A DNA stretch of 64,000 nt from positions 16,235-80,234 of the forward strand of contig JBMSKF010000003.1 of assembly GCA_049419605.1 (NCBI GenBank), read 5' to 3'. The translations under genes and the position numbers were made by a program. Shown here piece after piece: positions 9,475 through 17,547 of this stretch. Source of the stretch: UBA970 sp049419605 (GTDB lineage Bacteria; Bacillota_I; Bacilli_A; RFN20; CAG-826). The notes beneath the pieces are model-generated. The model was not told where the DNA came from and made no database searches. It saw only the letters and a program-made list of their open reading frames with translations. Every line of letters begins with the position of its first letter. Positions within the stretch are counted from its first letter, which is position 1.

Positions 9475-10563
9475 ATGAAAAAGACATGGTGGCCATTACT
9501 TAAAGATTTATCTGAATTGAATGGTATTTCTGGATTTGAACATCAAGTTGCCGCTTATATCGAAAAACAAATTAAACCATACGTTGATGAAATTCAATAT
9601 GATGGTTTAGGATCCTTGCTTGCGATTAAAAAAGGGAAGAATCCAAATTTAACTGTGATGCTTGCTGCTCATATGGATGAGGTTGGCTTTTTAGTTTCCC
9701 AAATTGAAGAATCGGGAATGATCCGCTTTTCTCCTGTTGGGGGCTGGTGGGGCCATGTTCTTCTTGCTCAAGTGATGGTGATCACCACTCGTGAAGGCCA
9801 AGTTTTCCATGGTGTGATTGGAGCAAAACCTCCTCATGGTATGAGTGCGGAAGCCCGTAATCGTGTATTAGACATCAAGGACATGTATTTGGATTTGGGT
9901 TTCAATTCAAAAAAAGAAGTGGAAGCTAAAGGTATTCGGATTGGGGATATGATTAATCCTAAAACCAATGCGATGATCATGAATGATTCAGATATTGTGA
10001 TGGGAAAAGCGTGGGATGACCGTGTTAGTTGTGCAGTGCTCATTGAATTAATGAAACGACTAAAAAATGTGCAAACAGAGGCGACTATTGTTGCAACTTT
10101 TACCGTTCAAGAAGAAGTAGGGTTAAGAGGAGCTAAAACGTCAACCTATCAAGTCAAACCAGATTTAGGTTTTGCGATTGATGTCACCTTATCGCATGAC
10201 TTACCAGGCGCTCCAAAAATGGATACGCGTTTAGGTCAAGGGGTGGCTTTATCCATTCTGGATGCAAGTGTCATCGCCCATCGTGGATTGGTTGCCGATG
10301 TAGAAAAAGTCGCCAAAGATAATGAAATTCCTTTCACCTATGATGTGATGCCGGTTGGTGGAACGGATGCTGGGGAAATGCATAAAGCATTTGCTGGCGT
10401 TGTGGCGATGACGTTATCCATTCCATGCCGTTATTATCATTCCCATACTTCCATGGTTCACCTTAAAGATGTGGAAATGACGACTCAATTATTAGAAAAA
10501 TACTTATTACAATTTAACCATGAATCTTTAGTCGCACTTCACACCTCAAAGTTTAAAGCTTAG
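9475..10563 (+). CDS. M42-family glutamyl/deblocking aminopeptidase
   Basis: Cytoplasmic di-metal aminopeptidase of 362 residues, trimming peptides, probably as a dodecameric tetrahedral particle as known for the family. Metal and catalytic motifs are present: AHMDEVGF (His66, Asp68), WDDRVSC (bridging Asp near 181), QEEVGLRGAK (Glu base and ligand near 214), AIDVT, and the C-terminal HSHTSMVHLKD. The start follows GGGAG. It sits between dUTPase and the YgjP-like gene in a tightly packed run. Exact residue preference is unknown; YsdC/FrvX-type annotation is reasonable. Confidence 0.93.
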   Translation: MKKTWWPLLKDLSELNGISGFEHQVAAYIEKQIKPYVDEIQYDGLGSLLAIKKGKNPNLTVMLAAHMDEVGFLVSQIEESGMIRFSPVGGWWGHVLLAQVMVITTREGQVFHGVIGAKPPHGMSAEARNRVLDIKDMYLDLGFNSKKEVEAKGIRIGDMINPKTNAMIMNDSDIVMGKAWDDRVSCAVLIELMKRLKNVQTEATIVATFTVQEEVGLRGAKTSTYQVKPDLGFAIDVTLSHDLPGAPKMDTRLGQGVALSILDASVIAHRGLVADVEKVAKDNEIPFTYDVMPVGGTDAGEMHKAFAGVVAMTLSIPCRYYHSHTSMVHLKDVEMTTQLLEKYLLQFNHESLVALHTSKFKA

Positions 10564-10565
10564 TT

Positions 10566-11195
10566 ATGATTGTCGTGATCCAAGATGTTGCCTATCCCGT
10601 GACGATTTTTTATCGTGCGAAAAGGCGCATGATTCTTAGATACAAAGAGGATGGCTTTCAAGTATCGGTACCCAAGCGAACGAGTGAAGATTGGATAGAA
10701 AAACAAATTCTCCTTCATGGCAAAAAACTACTCGAGAAAATCAAGAAAATACCCCAACCTTTCAATGATAAAGGTATGTATCTTTATGGGGCTTGGGAAC
10801 ATTATCCCATTCAATTCAAAGGTTTTACCATTCAAAAACCACATCCTCAAGTTAAGGCGAATCCATACACAATGGAATTGAGGGTTTCATTTACTGAAGC
10901 CATTGGAGAACGTGTTCAATGGTGGCAACACAGGTTAAAAATTAAAACATCCTATCGAATTCGCGTACGAATCATGACAACTCGTCTTGGTTCTAATTCT
11001 AGAAAAACGCATACGTTAACCTTTGCGATGAAATTGATTCATTTCGCATGGCCAATTATAGATGCGGTTATCGTTCATGAATTAATCCATGACACTCATT
11101 TTGATCATTCAAAAAAATTTTATAGTGCTCTTTATCAAGCTTATCCAACTTACGAGCAAGAACATGCTAAAATTTTAAAAGGTCAATATCAATGA
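10566..11195 (+). CDS. YgjP-like (M48/WLM-type) zinc metallopeptidase
   Basis: A 209-residue protein with the YgjP/DUF45 zinc signature near its C-terminus: VIVHELIHDTHFDHSKKFY, with His171, Glu172 and His175 forming HExxH and a downstream HS as in family members. The N-terminal half has the RRAKRRM-type basic beta region common to these proteins. No signal peptide, so it is cytoplasmic. It begins 3 nt after the peptidase stop and its own stop overlaps the next gene (ATGA). Substrates of this family are not established; a protease role is inferred from the motif. Confidence 0.85.
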   Translation: MIVVIQDVAYPVTIFYRAKRRMILRYKEDGFQVSVPKRTSEDWIEKQILLHGKKLLEKIKKIPQPFNDKGMYLYGAWEHYPIQFKGFTIQKPHPQVKANPYTMELRVSFTEAIGERVQWWQHRLKIKTSYRIRVRIMTTRLGSNSRKTHTLTFAMKLIHFAWPIIDAVIVHELIHDTHFDHSKKFYSALYQAYPTYEQEHAKILKGQYQ

Positions 11196-11941
11196 ATACT
11201 TTCAAAAGCTTACAAGATGCTCATATTAAAAAATTAAGACTTCTAAAAGACCAAGATGGACCCTTTGAATCAACCCACTTTTTAGTCGAAGGGCAGCACC
11301 TTGTCGATCATGCTCTAAAAGCGGGTGTATTGGAGTCCGTGTATACCCTTGACCCTCGCTCATTTCCGTCTACTGTCAAAGTATTTGTTTGTGAAGCCCA
11401 TGTCTTAAATGCGCTTTCCCATCAAAAATCACCTCAAGGAATCATTGGTTTATGTCGAAAAATCAAAAGCAATGTACCGATAGGATCTACCCTAGTGTAC
11501 CTTGATCAAATCAATGATCCAGGCAATGTTGGAACGATTTTACGAACCAGTTTAGGGTTGGGATTTACCACGGTTATTTTTTCTCCTAAAACTGCGAACC
11601 GATATCATCCTAAAGTGATTGCCTCTTCTCAAGGCGCTTTATTTGGTTTAAATATATTGGAAGATTCCGAGGATGGAAAGTTATTGAAACAATATCAGCA
11701 AGAAGGATTTCATGTGGTTGCTACGACCTTATCACCCAAAGCAATACCCCTAGACCAATATCGATTTAAAGATAAAAATCTATTAATCTTGGGAAATGAA
11801 TCTCATGGTGTCCGTCCAACCCTTGTTGCGTTTGCAAATGGCGAAGTAACCATTCCGATGAAACAGATTGACTCCTTAAATGTGGCAGTTGCTTTTGCAA
11901 TCATTGCCTATCGATGTGCACAATATAAACCAGCTGCGTGA
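11192..11941 (+). CDS. SPOUT-class 23S rRNA/tRNA 2'-O-methyltransferase (TrmH/YsgA type)
   Basis: A 249-residue RNA ribose methyltransferase. The N-terminal 90 residues form an L30e-like RNA-binding domain, followed by the knotted SPOUT domain with motif 1 DPGNVGTILRTS (catalytic Arg), motif 2 LILGNESHGV and motif 3 IPMKQIDSLNVAVA. The position just upstream of pheS is that of ysgA in Bacillus, which supports orthology. Its TGA stop doubles as the TGA of the extended -10 for the pheS leader. The modified nucleotide cannot be predicted safely, so no gene symbol is given. Confidence 0.88.
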   Translation: MNTFKSLQDAHIKKLRLLKDQDGPFESTHFLVEGQHLVDHALKAGVLESVYTLDPRSFPSTVKVFVCEAHVLNALSHQKSPQGIIGLCRKIKSNVPIGSTLVYLDQINDPGNVGTILRTSLGLGFTTVIFSPKTANRYHPKVIASSQGALFGLNILEDSEDGKLLKQYQQEGFHVVATTLSPKAIPLDQYRFKDKNLLILGNESHGVRPTLVAFANGEVTIPMKQIDSLNVAVAFAIIAYRCAQYKPAA

Positions 11942-11947
11942 TATAAT
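11939..11947 (+). promoter_or_regulatory. Extended -10 promoter of the pheST T-box leader
   Basis: TGA followed by TATAAT, an extended -10 whose TGA is the stop codon of the preceding methyltransferase gene. A candidate -35 (TGCACA, 4 of 6) lies about 19 nt upstream. Confidence 0.6.
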
Positions 11948-11953
11948 AAATTC

Positions 11954-12140
11954 GTTAAGGAAAGTTCAGTAGAGTCGCGTTTAGGGATGAGTGAAGAGTG
12001 AAACCACTCAAACGACTTAAAATTCAATTTCAAAAAAACTTAACCGTCAATGGCGTTAACATTCAATTAAGTGCGGTCAAACGAAAAAGGATGGTACCAC
12101 GGCTTCGGTCGTTCCTTACGGGTGACTTTTTTTATTTAAG
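11954..12140 (+). ncRNA. T-box leader controlling pheST
   Basis: The T-box core AAGGATGGTACCACG (12087-12101), the antiterminator side that pairs with the tRNA acceptor end, is followed by a GU-rich terminator hairpin at about 12108-12128 and a run of T residues. Upstream, AGTCG/CGACT and GAGTG/CACTC pairings form a rather short first stem. Uncharged tRNA-Phe should favour antitermination and raise PheRS. The specifier codon is not assigned with confidence. Confidence 0.85.
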
Positions 12141-12152
12141 GAGGATCAATGC

Positions 12153-13184
12153 ATGATCGAACATATCCAGTCCATTCTTGAAAAAGGTTTAAAGGCGATT
12201 GATCAAGCGCAAGATTTAACCCAATTACAAGAAGTAAAAAATCAATATCTTGCCAAAAAATCAGAATTGATGGGCATTTTTTCTCAACTCAAAGATTTAG
12301 ATGCAGAAAAGAAAAAACAAGTAGGTCAATGGATCAATAATGCTAGAGATCAACTCACCGCTTCATTAGAAACAAAACAAAAAAATCTTGAACAAATGGT
12401 CATGCAAGCGAAGTTAAAAGAAGAAGTTATCGATATTACTCAACCTTCCCAAACTGCCTATCAAGGTTCGGTCAATCCTTTTTATTTAATTGAACAAACG
12501 ATCACCGATATCTTTGTCAGTATGGGATATCAAGTTGCAGAAGGTCCGGAAATTGAATCCGATCACTTCAATTTTGAACTATTAAATATTCCTAAAGATC
12601 ACCCTGCTCGAGAAATGCAAGATTCATTGTATTTTGATGACAACACTCTTTTAAGAACCCACACTTCACCCGTTCAAGCAAGAGTGATGCAAGCATCGAA
12701 AGGTCAACCAATCCAAGTGATTTGTCCAGGAAAAGTTTATCGACGAGATGAAGATGATGCGACCCACTCGCACCAATTTGGTCAAGTTGAAGGTCTAGTG
12801 GTGGCGGAAGGGATCAACCTTGGCCACCTCAAACAAACCCTTCAAGCTTTCGCAAAAAAAATGTTTGGAGATAAAAGAGAAATTCGTTTACGACCAAGTT
12901 TCTTTCCATTTACTGAACCGAGCGTAGAAATTGATGTAAGTTGCTTTGAATGTGGTGGTAAAGGATGTAATCTTTGTAAGCATTCGGGTTGGATTGAAAT
13001 TTTAGGGGGTGGCATGGTGCACCCCAAAGTCTTATCCATGAATGGATATGATGCATCAAAAATGACTGGCTTCGCATTTGGAATTGGCATAGAACGCGTG
13101 GCAATGTTGAGATTTGGCATTGATGATATTCGCCGTTTTTACCAAAATGACCTACGTTTTATTCAACAATTTAATCGAAAGTAA
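12153..13184 (+). CDS. pheS: Phenylalanyl-tRNA synthetase alpha subunit
   Basis: Catalytic subunit of the (alpha beta)2 PheRS, 343 residues. An N-terminal coiled-coil (about 1-90) for tRNA contact precedes the class II core. Motif 2 region YRRDEDDATHSHQFGQVEGL and motif 3 GFAFGIGIERVAMLRFG are clear. A CxxCG...CxxC cluster near residue 265 is a possible metal site. The ATG at 12153 is preceded by AAGGAGGA. It is followed 14 nt later by pheT and is regulated by the upstream T-box leader. Confidence 0.97.
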   Translation: MIEHIQSILEKGLKAIDQAQDLTQLQEVKNQYLAKKSELMGIFSQLKDLDAEKKKQVGQWINNARDQLTASLETKQKNLEQMVMQAKLKEEVIDITQPSQTAYQGSVNPFYLIEQTITDIFVSMGYQVAEGPEIESDHFNFELLNIPKDHPAREMQDSLYFDDNTLLRTHTSPVQARVMQASKGQPIQVICPGKVYRRDEDDATHSHQFGQVEGLVVAEGINLGHLKQTLQAFAKKMFGDKREIRLRPSFFPFTEPSVEIDVSCFECGGKGCNLCKHSGWIEILGGGMVHPKVLSMNGYDASKMTGFAFGIGIERVAMLRFGIDDIRRFYQNDLRFIQQFNRK

Positions 13185-13198
13185 GGAGGCAAGGAATC

Positions 13199-15595
13199 AT
13201 GAAATTTTCATATCAATGGCTTTCAACTCTTGTTGACCTACGTAACATAACGCCTCAACAAGTTGCGCAGGCTCTTAATCAATCCGGCATTGAAGTGGAA
13301 TCCGTCAATCCGATGGTCAATGCTAAAGGCATTACCACCGGTTTTGTGCAATCGCGCTCCATGATTGAAGGTAGTGACCACTTATCAAAAGTCGTCGTTG
13401 ATACAGGTCGACATGGTGTAAGAACCATCGTATGTGGGGCTGATAACATACGACAAGGTCAATATGTTTTAGTTGCACTACCAGGTGCAGTATTACCCAA
13501 CATAACCATTCAATCTTCCACGATCAAAGGGGTTGCTTCTGAAGGGATGGTTTGCTCTTTATTAGAGCTTGGTGTTGATCAAAAATTTTTACGACCTGAG
13601 CAAATTGAAGGTATTGAAGTCCTTGGACCAGAAACCAAAGTTGGCAATGATTTCATTTTATATGAACTCGGCTTAACCGATACAATCATTGATTTAAAAC
13701 TCTTAGCGAATCGCCCGGATTTATGGTCATTGCAAGGCATTGCCTATGAAGTGGCTGCTTTATTAAATCGCCCACTCATCGTCAAGGAAATCAAAAAAGA
13801 AGGTGAGTTGTTAAAATCTACTTTTGAAATTGATGTCCAAACCAACCAAACATCACAATTTTCAATTCGTGTGGTGGAGGGTATTCAACAAACTGTAACG
13901 CCAAGGTGGATGAAGCAATATTTAATGGGGAGTGGCATTCGCCCGATTTCTTTTTTAGTTGATATTGGCAATTACATCATGTTGTTAACAGGGCAACCGC
14001 TCCATATGTATGATTTAAAAAAATTACCTTCAAAAGCGTTAACGTTAACGGATCAACATCATGAAAAGTTTGTTGCCTTAGACGGTCACGAATACGATTT
14101 AAAACCCGGGGACATCGTCATTAAAAGTGCTAATGAAGTTATGTGCTTAGCTGGCGTGATGGGAGCCCAAGTTTGTGCAGTCGATTCTAACACAACAGAT
14201 ATTGCCATTGAAGCTGCTACTTTTGATCCTGCAACTATTCGTAAAACAGCGTTAAGATTGAATCTTCTTTCCGATGCTTCTATTCGTTTTGCAAAAGGAA
14301 TTGATTTATCTCATTTTGATAGTGTTCTTCAATTAACAACCTCTCTGATTACTTCATTAACTTCGGTAAAAAAAGTTTATCAAACCGTGACGAAGCATCG
14401 AGTAAAACCTCTTCAAGCCAATATTTATTGGCAAGCAAAAAATATCAATGATTTACTGAATACCCAGTTCACCGATGCTGAAATTATGGATGCACTCAAG
14501 CGATTCCATATTGAATCAATTCAAGACGGAAATGGTTATTTAGCAAAGATACCTCGTCATCGTCAAGATATTCAAGGGGTTGCTGACTTGGCAGAAGAAG
14601 TCATTCGATTATTAGGTTTTGATCGAATTCAAACTTCGCCGATGCCTCTACACATTCAGGCGGGAGGTTTAAGTGAAAAACAAGAAAAAGTGAGACTCAT
14701 CAAGCGATATTTATCGAGCCAAGGAATGGATGAGACATTGAATTACACTTTAGTGGATTCTCAAAGGCTTCATCAATTCAATTTGCTTCAACCAGTTGAA
14801 CCGATGATGCTCAAAAATCCTTTATCCGAAGAACGTAAATTCGTTCGTACCGATGTGATCGGGTCTTTGGTTCAAGTCGTTCAATATAATATGGCAAGAC
14901 AAGTCGCCACTGGTAAAATTTTTGAAATATCTCAAATTTCTCATCGCCAAGGACAAAACTTACAATTAGGATTGATGGTGTTTGGTGAATACAGTCATCG
15001 TTCGGCTTTAGCGCCAACGGCTTATACTTTTTATGATGTTAAAGGGTATGTTGAAGGTTTATTAGCCATATTAAATATTGAATCATCCCGATATCAATTT
15101 GTGATTGATCAACAAATCCATCCAACCCTCCACCCTGGACGGAGTGCTAGTTTAATGGTGCAAAATCAAAAAGTAGCGGTCCTAGGCCAACTCCTTCCCG
15201 ATCTACAAAAATCTCTCGATTTAGGCAAAGCTCCTGTTTACATGGCTCAAATCAACCTTGATGCCTTGCTTGATTTAAAAACAAGTCCGATCAAATTTAA
15301 ATCCATTGCACGATTCCCCAGTGTCACTAGAGACCTTGCATTCTATATTGCGGAGACCGTTCCGTTTCAACAAATCGTTAAAACGGTGAAAAAAGCTGGA
15401 AAAAAATTAGTTGATCAAGTGATGCTTTTCGATCTTTATCAGGGTCATCAATTACCGAAGGGGCAATTATCCATGGCCATCCGGATCGTCTTGATGGATG
15501 AACAAAAAACTTTGCAAGAAGAAGAAATAAATCAAACGATGGCAGCAATTAAATCAGCGTTGGTTCTGGAATGTCAAATTAGCTTAAGAAGTTAA
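13199..15595 (+). CDS. pheT: Phenylalanyl-tRNA synthetase beta subunit
   Basis: Structural and editing subunit of PheRS, 798 residues, the usual full length. The order is an N-terminal tRNA-binding OB domain (about 40-150, with GSDHLSKVVVDTG), B3/B4 editing domain, B5 domain, a catalytic-like core, and a C-terminal ferredoxin-fold anticodon-binding domain (from about 705, with SIARFPSVTRDLAFYI). The start has a strong AAGGAGG. It is translated from the same T-box-controlled mRNA as pheS and is followed by an intrinsic terminator. Confidence 0.97.
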   Translation: MKFSYQWLSTLVDLRNITPQQVAQALNQSGIEVESVNPMVNAKGITTGFVQSRSMIEGSDHLSKVVVDTGRHGVRTIVCGADNIRQGQYVLVALPGAVLPNITIQSSTIKGVASEGMVCSLLELGVDQKFLRPEQIEGIEVLGPETKVGNDFILYELGLTDTIIDLKLLANRPDLWSLQGIAYEVAALLNRPLIVKEIKKEGELLKSTFEIDVQTNQTSQFSIRVVEGIQQTVTPRWMKQYLMGSGIRPISFLVDIGNYIMLLTGQPLHMYDLKKLPSKALTLTDQHHEKFVALDGHEYDLKPGDIVIKSANEVMCLAGVMGAQVCAVDSNTTDIAIEAATFDPATIRKTALRLNLLSDASIRFAKGIDLSHFDSVLQLTTSLITSLTSVKKVYQTVTKHRVKPLQANIYWQAKNINDLLNTQFTDAEIMDALKRFHIESIQDGNGYLAKIPRHRQDIQGVADLAEEVIRLLGFDRIQTSPMPLHIQAGGLSEKQEKVRLIKRYLSSQGMDETLNYTLVDSQRLHQFNLLQPVEPMMLKNPLSEERKFVRTDVIGSLVQVVQYNMARQVATGKIFEISQISHRQGQNLQLGLMVFGEYSHRSALAPTAYTFYDVKGYVEGLLAILNIESSRYQFVIDQQIHPTLHPGRSASLMVQNQKVAVLGQLLPDLQKSLDLGKAPVYMAQINLDALLDLKTSPIKFKSIARFPSVTRDLAFYIAETVPFQQIVKTVKKAGKKLVDQVMLFDLYQGHQLPKGQLSMAIRIVLMDEQKTLQEEEINQTMAAIKSALVLECQISLRS

Positions 15596-15618
15596 TCACT
15601 TTTTCATTTTCTATCTAC

Positions 15619-15655
15619 AAAGCAAACTGTGTAAAAATAGTTTGCTTTTTTTTTG
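15619..15655 (+). terminator. Rho-independent terminator of pheST
   Basis: Arms AAAGCAAACT (15619-15628) and AGTTTGCTTT (15639-15648) pair perfectly around a 10-nt loop and run into a T-tract ending near 15653. Confidence 0.9.
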
Positions 15656-15663
15656 AACCTCTC

Positions 15664-15693
15664 TATAATAAAAGCATAGTGGGAGAAAGTGGG
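15664..15693 (+). promoter_or_regulatory. dcw promoter with MraZ-box operator
   Basis: TATAAT at 15664-15669, then two direct AGTGGG repeats at 15678-15683 and 15688-15693, a 10-nt period placing both on one DNA face. Repeats of this kind (GTGG[G/T]-type boxes at about 10-nt spacing) are the known binding sites of MraZ. They lie between the -10 and the mraZ ATG, so MraZ binding would autoregulate the division operon. The second repeat also overlaps the only ribosome-binding-like sequence. Confidence 0.8.
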
Positions 15694-15697
15694 ATAA

Positions 15698-16123
15698 ATG
15701 TTTTTTGGAAGTTATCAATACACATTAGACGATAAAGGAAGACTCGTGATTCCTTCAAAAATGCGATCGGAATCGGGTCCCGTGTTGTTTGCAATGCGCG
15801 GATTTGAGCATTGTATTTCTTTATTTACCCAACAAACGTTTGCCCAGCTTGTCCAACAAGTTAACACGTATGATTTCAATCAACCCAATGTTCGCCAATA
15901 TTTAAGAACTGCATTGGCATCCGTTATTGAACTTCCAATTGATGATCATGGACGGATCCAATTACCACAAGAAACTCTTAAGCAATTTCAATTAGAGAAA
16001 AATGTCAAAATCATCGGCATGAATGATCATATTGAATTATGGAATGTTGTAACGTGGGAAAAATATGAAGCTGAAGCTGCATCTCAATTTGAAGAACATG
16101 CGTCCCATTTAAGTAAAAAATGA
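15698..16123 (+). CDS. mraZ: Transcriptional regulator MraZ
   Basis: DNA-binding regulator of the division and cell wall operon, 141 residues, composed of two AbrB-like/SpoVT half domains. The N-terminal MFFGSYQYTLDDKGRLVIPSKMR and the second repeat with IELPIDDHGRIQLPQETL carry the conserved DxxGR signature twice. It starts at the ATG after the AGTGGG boxes and overlaps rsmH by 4 nt (ATGA). In mollicutes MraZ is retained although murein genes are lost; here it presumably controls rsmH, the small membrane proteins, ftsA and ftsZ. Confidence 0.96.
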   Translation: MFFGSYQYTLDDKGRLVIPSKMRSESGPVLFAMRGFEHCISLFTQQTFAQLVQQVNTYDFNQPNVRQYLRTALASVIELPIDDHGRIQLPQETLKQFQLEKNVKIIGMNDHIELWNVVTWEKYEAEAASQFEEHASHLSKK

Positions 16124-17058
16124 ATGACCATCAACCAGTATTATTGACCGAAGTCATCGAAGGACTTCACATACAACCCAATGGAATCTATCTAGATTTA
16201 ACGATAGGGAGAGGAGGACATGCTAGTCAAATTTATGAAAAACTAAAGACGGGCCACTTAATTGGTTTTGATCAAGATGCGTCTGCGATTGCGAGTTTAC
16301 AAAATTGGTTATCAAGTCGCTCCCGAGCAAGTTTATACCATATGAATTTCCAATATTTTCCCGAAGTAATGAGCAAGTTAGGCATTCAAAAAGTCGATGG
16401 TATTTTAATGGATTTAGGCGTATCAAGTCCTCAGTTTGATGTTCCAGAAAGAGGGTTTAGTTATCGATTCGATGGGCCTCTTGATATGAGAATGGATCAA
16501 CGGCAATCGACAACAGCGGCGAGTATTCTAGCGACAGCTGATATTAAAACTTTAACGCAATACTTTAGAGAATATGCTGATGAAACCTTCGCATTTCCAA
16601 TTGCGAAAGCGATTGTGAACCAACGTGTCAATCAACCCTTAAAGACCACGTTTGAGCTCGTGAATTTGATTAAGAAAGTGAAGCCTGCCAAAGCGCTTGC
16701 TAAAAAAGGTCATCCTGCAAAACAAGTCTTTCAAGCCTTGAGAATGGCTGTAAATCAAGAAGTAGAGGTCCTGAATCGTGTCCTTGAAGCTGCAGTATCT
16801 TATCTAGGAATCCATGGTCGACTCGCTGTCATTAGTTTCCATTCGGGAGAAGATCGTATCGTGAAGCAATACTTTCAAAAGTTAACGGTTAGCCAAGGTC
16901 AAAGATACGGTCCTGAACGTTACATGCCGATCCCTTCAATTCAATTTGAAAAAGTTAAGCCTTATCCAATCTTACCTTCCGAGAAAGAAATTAAAGACAA
17001 TCATCGTTCTGAGAGTGCCGTTTTAAGAATTATAGAAAGGATTATTGATGAAAAGTAA
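16120..17058 (+). CDS. rsmH: 16S rRNA (cytosine1402-N4)-methyltransferase
   Basis: SAM-dependent MraW/RsmH enzyme of 312 residues modifying C1402 in the ribosomal decoding centre. Visible motifs: MNDHQPVLLTEVIEG, SAM loop LDLTIGRGGHA, DLGVSSPQFD, ERGFSYRFDGPLDMRMD, and the C-terminal AVISFHSGEDRIVKQYF. It is coupled to mraZ by an ATGA overlap and its end overlaps the next small gene by 11 nt. This order (mraZ-rsmH) is the conserved start of dcw clusters. Confidence 0.97.
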   Translation: MNDHQPVLLTEVIEGLHIQPNGIYLDLTIGRGGHASQIYEKLKTGHLIGFDQDASAIASLQNWLSSRSRASLYHMNFQYFPEVMSKLGIQKVDGILMDLGVSSPQFDVPERGFSYRFDGPLDMRMDQRQSTTAASILATADIKTLTQYFREYADETFAFPIAKAIVNQRVNQPLKTTFELVNLIKKVKPAKALAKKGHPAKQVFQALRMAVNQEVEVLNRVLEAAVSYLGIHGRLAVISFHSGEDRIVKQYFQKLTVSQGQRYGPERYMPIPSIQFEKVKPYPILPSEKEIKDNHRSESAVLRIIERIIDEK

Positions 17059-17350
17059 GCTCTATAAAACACATCGAAAAGCATCTTATTATCGCTTACG
17101 GCGATTAGGTTATTTTTCGATGTCTTTAATGGTAGCAACCATTATTGTGGTAGTGCCGCTGACGTTAGCACAAGCGAGCACAACCTCCGGTAATAACGAA
17201 CCATCGAGTTTGATCATCATTGATTCATCATCCTCCAGTGAAGACACGAATTCATCAGAAGCAGTTTCATCTGAAGTAACAGAAGAAATAGAAGTCACGA
17301 TAGGTGGTACAGATGGAAATACTAAAACTATCCGAATCTATCAGGATTAA
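17048..17350 (+). CDS. Small serine-rich exported or bitopic protein in the ftsL position
   Basis: Not matched to a named family. The 100-residue product has a strongly basic N-terminus (KLYKTHRKASYYRLRRLG), a hydrophobic stretch at about 22-41, then LAQAS, which could be a signal peptidase I site, and a Ser/Glu/Thr-rich tail with five consecutive serines. It may be cleaved and secreted or remain as a single-span membrane protein. It occupies the slot where wall-bearing Firmicutes carry ftsL. I chose the ATG at 17048 (GAAAGG upstream) over a TTG one codon earlier. It overlaps rsmH and lies 12 nt before another membrane ORF. A divisome role is inferred from position only. Confidence 0.75.
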   Translation: MKSKLYKTHRKASYYRLRRLGYFSMSLMVATIIVVVPLTLAQASTTSGNNEPSSLIIIDSSSSSEDTNSSEAVSSEVTEEIEVTIGGTDGNTKTIRIYQD

Positions 17351-17362
17351 AAGGAGAATTGT

Positions 17363-17539
17363 ATGGATACAATTTCGTTACAAAACACAAAAACTTTAGA
17401 GAAAGTTTTTACGAATGAACTACAACAAAGGAAAGTCATTTTTCAGCATCGTAGAAATATGCTTTGGAGTGTCTTTTTTATTTCTACGATTATCTTAATG
17501 GTGTACATCTTCACTCCATTATTTACCATCATTCAATAA
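17363..17539 (+). CDS. 58-residue single-span membrane protein upstream of ftsA
   Basis: A short ORF with a good ribosome binding site (AAAGGAG, 6 nt before the ATG). The product has an N-terminal polar, probably cytoplasmic part of about 33 residues ending in QHRRNM, then a hydrophobic span of about 20 residues (WSVFFISTIILMVYIFTPLF) and almost no external tail. It starts 12 nt after the serine-rich protein and ends 8 nt before ftsA, so it is clearly part of the operon. The topology resembles a truncated FtsL-like or FtsA membrane partner, but no sequence match is recognised. Confidence 0.7.
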   Translation: MDTISLQNTKTLEKVFTNELQQRKVIFQHRRNMLWSVFFISTIILMVYIFTPLFTIIQ

Positions 17540-17547
17540 AGGAAAAT

